Origin: Nemopilema nomurai
Taxonomy: Eukaryota > Cnidaria > Scyphozoa > Rhizostomeae > Rhizostomatidae
Direction: 5' to 3'
NCBI GenBank assembly: GCA_003864495.1
Contig: ML133478.1
Span: 2,368,069-2,432,068, forward strand
DNA: 64,000 nt
Both the position numbers and the translations under genes were made by a program. The first letter of the stretch is position 1. Every line of letters starts with the position of its first letter. The notes beneath the pieces are model-generated. The model was not told where the DNA came from. It ran no database searches and was given only the letters and a program-made list of their open reading frames with translations. Positions 47,601-56,017 of the stretch are shown here, in pieces.

Positions 47601-50210
47601 AAATCCACTATACAACTCTATACAAGGTGGCCAAACGACAAGATTTCCTCACTAGATTTTTGTATAGAGAAAAGTCGAGTGAAAAATCTAGTCGTTTGGC
47701 CAGGGCTTAAGCTAGGATTGGCCTTGAGTTAAGATTTAAGTTGAGATGCGTAAGCCCATCGCATCTTTTAATTTTGAATTAATTTGTAATACCTTTGAAT
47801 GTAGTTTTGTATACGAAGGTTTAGATGGATACTCATTTGAACTGGGGCTTGAAGCTTCAAAGTCCAAGCCATTTAAGCCCTTTCTGGCTTGGCTTAGGAT
47901 AGCATTAATACAACAAGTCTAAGGGATATTATCCAGGGCACAGCACAGGGTATTGCCTATTAAAGATTGCCATGGATTGCATTTTGAATCTTTGTTGTGT
48001 ACCTATATGCCTCAATATTCTTGTGATTGTCAAGGAACAGCCTAATCACCTAGTTTCAGTCATAAAAAGCATTGTCACTTGTTAATGAAAGCTATCTGTT
48101 TTTCTGGATGTAGTTTATTGCGTCCTGTTGATAAATATTTTCTATCACTAGAAATTGCTGCAACAGGAACTTCAATATGATAAACTGAATATGGAGTTGA
48201 AAAGTTTGCAGTCAGTTCATGATGTAAGTGCAAAACAGCTTCTACTTCTATTATATGTTTTGTTGAATGGAGTATATTTGCAGAAGTTTTGATAGGTTTC
48301 TACTGACTGCGTTGCTCATATGAACGATCCGAGCCATAGTTGTCTTTTTAACGTGCTGAGAACACAGGGCCAGGCCGAGAGAAAGAAATAGAAAAGAGAG
48401 AGAGAAAACTTATTCTGACACTGGAATCTGAATTATAATAAAATTTAAGTGGAATCTGAAGCCGCGGTACGTGGTCTAAGCGCTCGACTACCATATCTGC
48501 ATTCCAGGCTTGGACCTAACTGAAAGGTAGTTGGAGACAACTCATGTGCAAATTAATGCCTAGTTCTGACACACTAAGGAGAGAAAATAGCGTGGAAGGA
48601 AAATGGCCACCCTCTCACACAATATCGTGGCCCACTGGGGTCACACCCATCTATACCCCATAGCCCCAACTGAACACTCCCCAATGTTGGGCATCGAATA
48701 CGGGACTAGAACTTACCTTTACTTGGTATAGAATGTATACATGCCGTCTTTTAACCGCTTTGATTGGCTGATAAAACTGTAAACAAATCCGCTGATTGGT
48801 TAGAAGCATTTTCCTCCTTTCCCTGTAATCTTTTCCTTTACCGAATGCATCAAAGACGTGTTAATGGCTGACACGCTATCCTGGTCAAATGAGAAAGTAG
48901 AAACGAAAGAACTTTAAGTGCGGTTTTAAAATTTCACATCTCAATGGAGCAAGCGCTGTAAGAATTTAAGGAAGCGAAGGAAAGGCACGATCTAAGAAGC
49001 TGTTATATTCGTTGTCACAATGCCCGTTACCGTGCAATACCCCATTCCATCATGATATGTTGTGCCACGCAGCGTCTTTGTAACGGCAGCGTCTTTTAAT
49101 TTCCAGACACTCTGTTGGCACGGAGATTTCCTCAGTGAGCAGCTGGAGGCATATAAAGGTAATTGCAAATATTTTATGAATATTTTATTGCAAATGCATG
49201 ATTAATATAAAATATGTAGAATACAAAGTACTATTGCATGTCCTGTGACACTTTCAGCCGAATTGACTCGTGTATCAACAATTTTCTTTTTTATCAAACC
49301 ACCATTCGTTTGAAATATTTTCTGCTCATAATAATTTTTTCATCGAATCCTGCCTCTATTTTACAGTTAATGTGAATTTTATTACAATTGATATAATCTC
49401 AAAGGTTAAGGAACTTTGAAAAGGGAAAAGCAAAATGCAATCTCTCTGTATTTTTAATCACCCAATAAGCAATGGATTATCTTATTTAAATATGATGTTT
49501 TTTACAAAAATGTGATGATGAACTTTATTTATTGAATTAAGATCATTTTCTTCACACTCCTTTTCAATAACCGTATGGCGGTATTTATTTTAGTATTTAT
49601 TTTTAATATTTATGTATTTATGTATTTATTTAGTATTTACTTTATCGTAGAATATTTAGCCGACGTGAGACATAAAGCTGTATTCATGGTGAGACACAAA
49701 GCTGTTTTGGCCTTTCTATGCAATCTTTGGTTTTAGTAAAGACTTTGTTTTCGTGACAGTGAGAGTTACTCTGTAGAATTTCTCATCTTCTTTTTCCCTT
49801 TCTTCACTGTTGTCCTATTTTTTATGGTTTTCGCTCTCATTCATCCCTGAGTTACTTCCTTACTCTATCCCACTTTTTCCTTTTGCTAGTTTATGTCGCT
49901 TTCTCTTTCTCTTCGTCCTTTCTTTTTCTTTGTTTGTTTGTTTCTTTTTTCCTTTTTTCCTTCTACCCTTTCCTCATTCCTCTCTTTTTTTCTTTTTTCT
50001 ATCTATTTTTCTTACTTTATTTCTATGTTTCTTTCTTCTTTGTTTCCCTCCTTCCTTTCTTCTTTCCTTTCTTTTTGCTTCTTTCGAACTATCGTTCTTA
50101 CTTTGTTTTTATGTTTCTTTCTTTTTTCTTTTTTCCTAGTTACTTCTTCCTCTCTCCCACTTTTCCATTGCTAATTTATGTCGTATTTTCTTTCTTTTTC
50201 TCTTAATGTT

Positions 50211-50242
<32 letters not shown>

Positions 50243-53200
50243 TCCTTCCTACCTTTCTTTCTTCTTTCCTTCCTTCTTTCCTTTCTTTTTTCCCTTTTTG
50301 CTATCTATCTTTCTTACTTTTTTTCTGTTTTTTTCTTTATTTCTTTCTTTTTTCTTCCTTCCTCCCTTTCTTTTTCTCATTTTTTCTATCTTTCTTACTT
50401 TTTTCTGTTTTTCTGTTTTTTTCCTTTATTTCTTTCTTTTTTCTTCCTTCCTTCCTTCCTTCCTTCCTTCCTTCCTCCCTCTCTTTCTTTTTTTTCTTCT
50501 TACTTTACTATTTTCTTTATTTTCTTTTTCTTAGTTACTTCTTCCTCTCTCTCCACTTTTCCATTGCTAATTTATGTCGCTTTTTTTCTTTTCTTCTCTA
50601 ATGTTTATTTTTTTTTTTTTTTATTTTTTCCTTCCTACCTTTCTTTCTTCCTTCCTTCCTTCTTTCCTTTCTTTTTTCCTTTTTGCTATCTATCTTTCTT
50701 CCTTTTTTCTTTTTTTCTTTCTTTTTCTTCCTTCCTTCCTCCCTCTCTTTTTCTCTTTCTATCTTTCTTACTTTGTTTCTATGTTTCATTCTTTTTTCTT
50801 TTTCCTTTCTTTGTTTTCTCCTTAAACATAGCCTCTCTGGAATTGTGTCATTTTGTACATTTCGTATTCCCTTACAGGATGAGCCAATGTCTAATAAACC
50901 AAAGGAGCTGCAACCAAAGAGAACGCAAAGTGCTCCATTAAAATTCTCCTTTCTCAACCTGGAAAAAGAAGGCTTGATATTGGAGAGCAGAAAAGTGCCA
51001 GAAAAGAGGTGAGAATCCACATTCTATGCTCAGATTTTTAGATGTCAATTTCTGTTTGATCTGTTCTAGTCAAATATCAAGATTTATTTATTTTCTCAAA
51101 TGGCGAAGCAAGCGTTATATGCTAGCAATGAATGTATCGGCTTGAACATAGAAACTTTTCTCTCTTTATTTTTATAACTTTTACTTAATAATTTTTCTTT
51201 CCTCCGTTTAGGAAAAACAACATTTACTTTACTGTATTTTCAACGCAGCCTGGCATTTACGAAATTGGCCTGCACTACAGAGGTGCGTACTTCTTTGAAT
51301 AAACATTTTCATCTAAGCTGTTCTTTAGTTCTTTAGCTGTTCTAAGTATATTACACTTACCTACATGAAATCTTGTGCTGTAGCAACTCGGACCCCAGAA
51401 ATAGTTAAAGCCTTCCTACGGCTGCAATCTTTATAATTCAAAGCTTCCTCCCGCTACCAGCATTATAGCCATCAATTTTTCTGGACTCTGTGACAGCTTT
51501 TATGTTTGCTATAATTTGATTAAACATGATGCAAATTTAAGATTTTATTAAATAACATTAACCAAAGATTAGATTAATTGATTTTGAAGTAGGAACTCAC
51601 GGTAAAGGATTGGATCTAAAGCCGAAATACACGATCAATTTATATCAATTTATTGACTGGGTTTATTGACATTTTGATTAGATCTCCTCTAAAAAATTTG
51701 CGCACGGGGAAAATAGTGGCGCCAGCTTTAACAATGGAAACCAGCCAATAAACGGAAATCTCATCAATTTAAAACTGACGAAGTTGGATGTGTTCAACTA
51801 TTTCAGCCAAAAACTGATGGTCGTTGGTGCATCAGATTTTGTCAGATTTTGCTAAATTCAGGATAAGTTTTTCACTAAATGCTGAAAACTTTCGGTCAAC
51901 AACTGATGAAACTGATCCTGCATTTCAGACTTTAGATTGATAGACAAAGTCTTTAGATTGAATTCTGGATGTATGACAGGGCTTGCATAAGTGTAAACCT
52001 GACGTCAGATATATTGTTCAACTCGCAATATCTCGTAGACAGTTGTTCAACTCCCTGCCCTATTAAACGCCATTCAGAAAGAAATTCATCTTTAACTAAC
52101 TGTATCATCATTTGAATTCAAATAACCTACCCGCTATTGAGCTCTGTAAACTTCACCCAACCTGCCAATAGACCTAGTTTTATTCTGAATCTGAATGGAA
52201 AATTTTGTATTTCAGTTCCACTTCCTGGTGAGAATCCAAAGCTGGACACAATTGAACTGAATTTGGAGGATCTCCTTGAACTACAGCATCTTAGAGATCC
52301 GGTGTGTGGTTTGTTCTTTCCATTTTTTTTATAAGTGATTAACGTGATTTCAAGAGAAATTTGCATGATTTCAAGAGAGATATACGTGATTTCAGAAATA
52401 ATTTCCGTGATTTTTTCAAGTGATTCCTGTGATTTCGGACCGTTTTTTGTAGCTTGTTACCGCCATTAACCATGTACATTCTCAGAACTTCATCTATGTT
52501 CTGTCTTTATTTTGGTGGATGACTAAACTCGTCATCTCTTTTTTGACTTGTATATCACTTATTTATTTTTTTCTTTTTCTTCTCTTCCTCTTCTCTTGCT
52601 CCATCTCCTGTCCACCCTCTTCTTTTTCTTATTTTCTTCTTCATCTGGGTTCTTCACACATTGCGTTAATTGGATGTCTCAGCTCTTCCTCTCTTTTTCA
52701 GCTCTCTTCACTTTTGAGCCGCTCATGTTATTCTCTGTCATATTCGTTTATTTATCATACATCTCCTCATCTTCCCCATCTTCTTCCTCTTCGTTTAAAT
52801 TTTCCTCCTTTTCTTCTTTTGAGTTCTCTTCATATTGCATCGATTTCATTGCGATGTTTTTCATCCCTTCTTTACTGATCCGCTATCATCCTTATCTTCT
52901 ATTTCCTCTTCAATTTCTTCTTCCATTTCTTCATCTATTTCTTCATCTATTTCTTCTTCTATTTCTTCTAACATTTCTTCTTCTATTTCTTCTAACATTT
53001 CTTCTTCCATTTCTTCTTCCATTTCTTCTTCTATTTTTTCTTTAACTTCATCTATTTTTCTTTTTCTCTTCTTCTATTTATTCTTCTATTTCTTCTTTTC
53101 CTTCTTCTATTTCTTCTTTTTCTTCTTCTATTTCTTCATCTATTTTTCTTTTTTTGTTCTTCTATTTTTTCCTTTTTTTCCTTCTTCTCTTTAGTTTCGT

Positions 53201-53577
53201 TGCATTGCTCTGATTAGATGCCACAGTTCCTCATCCCTTCCTATTTTACCTTTCAGATTGCTCCATAATAACATAATATTCCTCTCCACTCTGTGTCATT
53301 ACAAATCAACATTGTTCACCGTTCACTACTCAATGCTGTCGACTACACTAAATATTCATAACTTATTTACAAAAAAGTGAACTTTGAAGACAGAGATCTT
53401 CCAAAGTTTCACGACTTTGTTGGATGTGTACCACCTTGTCAAGGAACCCCTGCCTTGCAATCAACTGAAGAAACTCTTCTTAATTTTCAGGTGCTGAATC
53501 TTCATGATTACATATTATTGGATGCTAGACAAACATTGGCGTTTTTATACAAGAATTTCTCCTTCAAACACTCGTAG
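29672..53577 (+). CDS. RasGAP with IQGAP-type GAP domain and RasGAP_C tail (5' end not resolved)
   Basis: Stimulates GTP hydrolysis by Ras-type GTPases. Exons: 29672-29802, 30152-30191, 31976-32004, 32475-32562, 33124-33206, 33792-33886, 34610-34709, 34905-34961, 36457-36496, 37054-37169, 40153-40249, 41074-41129, 42324-42437, 42923-42973, 43091-43192, 44049-44175, 45091-45191, 46496-46666, 48152-48223, 49107-49158, 49367-49404 (weak), 50878-51008, 51212-51282, 52216-52301, 53491-53577. Phases agree and give ~710 residues. Landmarks: [13 protein letters not shown] (like KIGLLVKNRITLQ of IQGAP1), finger loop [31 protein letters not shown], and [13 protein letters not shown] (FLR motif). A coiled region follows, then the RasGAP_C domain ending [13 protein letters not shown]. 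An Arg occupies the finger position (codon 33843-33845), unlike IQGAPs. No calponin-homology or IQ motifs are found upstream. The nearest match from memory is the fission-yeast gap1/sar1 type. Confidence 0.9.
32861..32985. repeat. 20-bp minisatellite related to the P450 intron-3 array
   Basis: About six copies of CCTCACTTCGAGGCTTGGCC-like units in a RasGAP intron, close to the P450 intron unit GTTTCACTTCGAGGCTGGCC. Confidence 0.7.
33370..33580. repeat. Degenerate ATGAATCCATGAAATCTT repeat
   Basis: Roughly eight imperfect copies of a 20-25-bp unit in a RasGAP intron. Confidence 0.55.
36241..36350. mobile_element. Fragment of palindromic MITE family A
   Basis: Shares GACGTTTTCATACTCTGAGG, AGTGTCAGAC and AAAAAGTACTTTAAG with the interior and right half of the element at 43726-43935 and with 41350-41450. 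Only part of the element is recognisable. Confidence 0.5.
36497..37053 (+). other. U12-type AT-AC intron in the RasGAP gene
   Basis: The 5' border is ATATCCTTTC (36497-36506), the U12 AT-AC donor consensus. The 3' border is TTTTAC (AC at 37052-37053). CCTTGAC at 37036-37042 matches the U12 branch site, with the branch A (37041) 12 nt from the border. Splicing here joins A to GA as an Arg codon, keeps frame, and aligns gap-free with IQGAP1 (ALRDPEV...KFLDAI against ALAHEEV...KFLSAI). No GT-AG alternative keeps frame. Confidence 0.88.
37222..37400. repeat. (CACG)n-rich microsatellite
   Basis: Alternating purine-pyrimidine tract of CACG, CATG and TACA steps just after the exon donor at 37170. 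It creates spurious cysteine- or histidine-rich open frames on both strands. Confidence 0.9.
37714..37719 (-). terminator. Poly(A) signal of the nested GPCR gene
   Basis: TTTATT on + (AATAAA on -), 218 bp beyond the GPCR stop codon. Confidence 0.45.
37937..39214 (-). CDS. Methuselah/adhesion-like (family B) seven-transmembrane receptor, 425 aa
   Basis: Cell-surface receptor predicted to signal through G proteins. Intronless, nested on the opposite strand inside the RasGAP intron 37170-40152. The ATG at 39214 gives a signal peptide (about 1-24, [11 protein letters not shown] core). The N-terminal ectodomain (25-140) has several Cys and N-glycosylation sites (NAT, NET, NTT). Helices lie at about 143-162, 168-190, 200-224, 242-265, 283-316, 345-364 and 370-392. 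Family-B hallmarks are [11 protein letters not shown] in TM3, the Cys198-Cys280 pair across TM3 and loop 2, [13 protein letters not shown] in TM6 and [14 protein letters not shown] in TM7. No GPS cleavage motif or hormone-receptor domain is visible, which fits methuselah-like receptors better than typical adhesion GPCRs. The short basic tail ends at 425. It is more GC-rich than its surroundings. Confidence 0.88.
   Translation of the reverse strand: MGRNHFPSIVLILLILSPFELRGSIKTQRCVQRSSDGFNSVAQSPTMQTTTMPKNDFPERIVPAPASDLTNSVNTAARKKAASAYCKKNNATLAADGSTCVIRELVTNETHVCVTVEWRQVVVTNTTEVVTSNHIAKMSTAGNTIGSLFLVGLMTTYLCFKDLQTSYGRSLIMLSVLIIFKNVQFSLAYYIKPNTPACKFTAVASHWSLLALFSWTACMAYDLLSTFSRTRVPSPVAQKRRFQICATLCLVTSTCICLVCFIIDLFNNGRYIGYGRNGICFVSNLMANLITFIVPVGLALVFNLGCLCGTVYFIAIAKRRSKALFPRGSNNNNGTAPEASLILTSIKLSLVLGLAWVIGYVGGLARNAPLLYVFCFLDSFHGMFVYFTFCCNRRVCKLYLRGHTRSKKQIGVLTTERLQTQEASV
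39779..40026. repeat. 23-bp minisatellite ACCAGNCTCCCAGAA
   Basis: About ten and a half tandem copies of a 23-bp unit (TACCAGGCTCCCAGAAATGTAGT) with alternating GTAGTT/TGGATA variants, ending 127 bp before the RasGAP exon at 40153. Confidence 0.9.
40255..40370. repeat. Pyrimidine-rich CTTCTCTCACCCCC tract
   Basis: C/T tract of repeated TTTTCTCACCCCC units directly after the exon ending at 40249. Confidence 0.85.
40605..40945. repeat. Degenerate GTTAATATTAGATGG repeat
   Basis: About ten loosely similar ~32-bp units carrying ATACTCGAT and TTAGATGG motifs within a RasGAP intron. Confidence 0.6.
41203..41912. mobile_element. Palindromic MITE family A, interrupted by a second MITE
   Basis: Left arm AGAAATAGCGGAA (41217 region) and right arm CTCCGCTGTTTTTTGCAG ... 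AAGTTTTGTACC (41873-41912) match the arms of the elements at 43211 and 43726. The interior (41350-41450) shares the GACGTTTGCATACTTTGAGG block. The element is split by the insertion at 41513-41856. Confidence 0.6.
41513..41856. mobile_element. MITE with TACCGTAAATCC ends, copy 2 (nested)
   Basis: Begins TACCATAAATCCTCGAAT and ends ATTCGAGGATTTACGGTA, the same family as 14931-15236, with repeated CGAATAAGCCCC blocks and C-runs. It lies inside the family A element, so it is the younger insertion. Confidence 0.85.
43211..43305. mobile_element. Short palindromic MITE, family A
   Basis: 39-bp inverted arms (GCAAGAAAAAGCGGAACTA ... TAGTTCCGCTTTTTCTTG) around a short loop; it could fold into a long hairpin. 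Confidence 0.8.
43726..43935. mobile_element. Palindromic MITE, family A, longer copy
   Basis: About 65-bp inverted arms beginning TTCACAATAGCAAGAAA on the left, with the inverse at 43910-43932; ACTCCTC/GAGGAGT lies at the inner ends. The centre contains GACGTTTGCACACTCTGAGG in inverse. Confidence 0.8.
44545..44640. repeat. (GTT)n/(GCT)n microsatellite
   Basis: Imperfect TTG/TTGCTG repeats in an intron. Confidence 0.85.
46715..46857. repeat. Inverted repeat AGCATTTTGCTCAGCA
   Basis: GAGCATTTTGCTCAGCA at 46717 and its inverse TGCTGAGCAAAATGCTT near 46839. A further TTTGCTCAGC and CACCGTGTGTGCC copy lies at 46960-46990. Possibly a small foldback element; no target duplication identified. Confidence 0.45.
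47091..47707. mobile_element. PIF/Harbinger-like non-autonomous element
   Basis: 617 bp with ~42-bp terminal inverted repeats starting AGCCTTGGCCAAACGACTAG (left) and, on the other strand, AGCCCTGGCCAAACGACTAG (right), flanked by TAA on both sides (47088-47090, 47708-47710). GGCCAAACG occurs again in subterminal positions. TAA/TTA three-base duplications are the hallmark of PIF/Harbinger elements. Inside, a short open frame from an ATG at 47295 reads [17 protein letters not shown], followed by acidic residues, perhaps the leftover N-terminus of a transposase. Confidence 0.75.
48461..48720. mobile_element. Possible degenerate SINE
   Basis: GTGGTCTAAGCGCTCGACTA near 48470 resembles the A-box half of a tRNA, and ATCGAATACGGGACTAGAAC near 48693 resembles a B-box/acceptor half. 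The segment is far too long and mismatched to be a tRNA gene. Tentative. Confidence 0.3.
49790..50825. repeat. 1-kb homopyrimidine tract in a RasGAP intron
   Basis: Over 95% C/T on the coding strand, mixing CTTT, CCTT and CTTTTTT blocks, with three embedded ~30-bp repeats around ATTTATGTCG (49891, 50175, 50570) and TACTTTGTTT. It ends 50 bp before the RasGAP_C exon at 50878. All long Phe/Ser-rich open frames here are artefacts. Confidence 0.95.
52335..52438. repeat. GTGATTTCAAGAGA short tandem repeat
   Basis: Five imperfect ~22-bp units beginning just after the donor at 52302. Confidence 0.7.
52540..53195. repeat. 650-bp pyrimidine-rich tract in the last RasGAP intron
   Basis: TTC-rich; 52900-53160 is a regular ATTTCTTCTTCT repeat, giving false Ser/Ile- or Leu/Phe-rich open frames. 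Confidence 0.9.
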
Positions 53578-56017
53578 AGGGTGGTGTTTTATAAACTTGA
53601 CACTACACAGATGACAACACATTTTCTGATTATGCGGGTATGCATTGCCATTAACTTTAGGAGAGTCGTGGTAATCTATTTAAAAATGAATTATATGGTC
53701 ATTTTTGTTTACAAATTTCCTTTCTATGCGAATGTTATGAAGCTACGATACGCCACTCGTTATTTTGATTCGCATGTTGTGTTTCAGTGTATTTATTTTG
53801 TTTTACACTATTCAAGTCTGTAGCCCGTTACTACTACCTATATAATTCATTTTCTCGCCTCCCCAGAGGTCGAAAGCCTGGTTATATAACCCTCTATCGT
53901 TCTCCAAAATCCATTCGATTTCTGCGTAAAATCCGATTTCTCACGCTTTGTGTAACGATAATGATTTTTTTGTTTCCTCCCCATTGGAGTGGATTTCCAT
54001 TTAGATGGGTTGATAGCAAGCTAGCCCTTTTCTGCTCCTTTTTTGGAATTAATTTGTTACTTTTTTTCTAAACCAACTGTAAGTATGACTTATGTAAACT
54101 GATTGTTTGGTCTTCGTGAATCTGTAAATATTGGCCTTAAGTTAATGAATTTTTTATTCATCAAATTTATGTAATTAATTTTTTCCATCGAGTCAAGTAA
54201 ATGCGTATTCGATACTTTGTTAAGTATTTCCACATACTTAAAAAAGAAAGACTAAATGGGTGTAAGGTTCCATTACCTATATGTCGGGTAATTTTATCTC
54301 CTCCAAAACATCGCGCTGCCATAGAATGCTGGTTTTCACCTTTTACATCATTCTATTCAATTCCCTGATTTTGGTCTCGTTTTGGTTTCTCTCCAGCCTC
54401 TTTTCCGCCCAAATTATCAATAATAGCCTACGTATCTTTAAACTTCTGTAGGTAAAACGTGGGTTACCATATAGTTTATTGCCGATATTGTGTTGTCTAT
54501 TTCTAATTTCATGTTGAAATTCAATTCGTTTATTATTAGTAAAGGTTAAGGCATCAGGAGACATAATTGAAAAACATTCTCGTTGAGTTTTGGAAGAATT
54601 TAGATAAATGGGGTAAATTTTTATCAAAACCAGTTGTGTAGATGCAAATTCTACCCAACCTTAAAGGAATCAGTCAAAGTATGCCCGATAAATTAAAAGT
54701 GTTACTTGATTTCACTCTTCTGTAGCGCAATTTTTCGGTGTTTTGATGTATTTAATAGCAAAATATATATTTAACGTTAACTTCCTCGAATGTTTCAATG
54801 AAATTAAAAACTCGGCAAGGTACAATTTAGAAATTATTGTCATTTATTGTTTTTTTTTTCAGTTTGATAAATAAAGCATTGGCTCCCCTCGTATCGTACG
54901 TAGCATTGATACACAAACTTGCATGTATCTGAGATATAAGATATCTATTAAAACATTGTCGCAGCCTCAAGGTAATATTTAATTGAGTTTCCAAATTCAA
55001 ATAGCACTCCAGTAGTTGCAACTGATATAAAGACTTGCTAGATGGCGGAATTAATTTTCCCTTGTATAAGATGGTAGATTCTCCAACGTAACCCGATAGA
55101 TTGTTATAGCTTAAGTGAATAGACATATGTGTGTTTATTTATTTTATAAAAAATCTTTGTCTGTGATTGAGATTTTTGAACCCAATTTCAAGATACCGAT
55201 TTGATAGCTACCTTGAGACTTCCCCTTCGCAGTCATTATCCTGTGTATAAAATGTCGCTTCATCCACCCCAAAGCTCATTCTATTGGCACAAGCTAGTGG
55301 CTTTCAAGGTTAAAAGGGCTATTTGTGACACGGCTTTTACCAAGAAACAAATAACTTGAATGCGATAGTGAGGATTTAGACCTTAAGTGGAAATTTTCAT
55401 CTACTTGCTAAAAAATAGCCGAGATTTGGTAATCAATTTATTCAAATCGTTCGTTGAACCTAGTACCTAGTTAATAGCATTGTATTTATTTTGTTTCTAT
55501 TAAGTCAAATGTTGAGTGTGTTATTGTAGAGACTGGTTAATGGTATCTTTGTAGAATAAAAGAAAAATCAAATATAAACTATGGTATTGGGTAATTTTAT
55601 TGTCAAACAAATATGAAAAACTGGTTCAATGTTTGTGTAAATTTCCTTTAGGTTCAAATCTGAATGGGCAATTTTGTTGAATGCAGTTGTTTTCAGTAGA
55701 AATGTACCCAAGGATGAGCCCTGTGCAACGCCACTTGGGTTAATACTTGAGTACGTTAAAACAGGCAGGCAATATAGGATGCTCAAAGCTGAGGGCTTTT
55801 CTGTCGATAGGGACTTTAGTCAAAATGCTTGTTCATAAATCACGCCGCAGGTTGAGAAAGCAGGTCTATGTTTAATAAGGTTTTCTGTTGACTGTTCAAA
55901 CGTAGACGTGGAGCCTGTGGCCTTTGCTCGCCTCTGATTGGCGCAGTTCTCATAAGCCTCGTTGTCAGGAGGATGTTTTTCCACTAGGAGACTAAAGAAT
56001 AATGACTTCTGGAAGAA
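53578..56017. other. RasGAP 3' UTR and intergenic spacer
   Basis: No gene supported. AATAAA at 55555-55560 is a candidate distal poly(A) site for the RasGAP gene, but the UTR length is unknown. Open frames on - (54343-54627, 54827-55126, 55568-55786) have no convincing domain. Confidence 0.45.

Noticed and set aside
48461..48540. tRNA gene
   Set aside because: A-box-like sequence only; no cloverleaf of correct length can be drawn with the B-box-like segment ~220 bp away.
49810..50941. Several long Phe/Leu/Ser-rich open frames
   Set aside because: They come from a low-complexity C/T tract lacking stop codons; only the last part (50878 onward) is a real exon.
52519..53194. Open frames rich in Ser, Ile and Phe
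   Set aside because: Low-complexity TTC-rich intron sequence.
55568..55786. Reverse-transcriptase-like SGVAQGSSLG on the - strand
   Set aside because: Resembles the SGVPQGS motif of LINEs, but the following residues do not match and no other RT motif is nearby.
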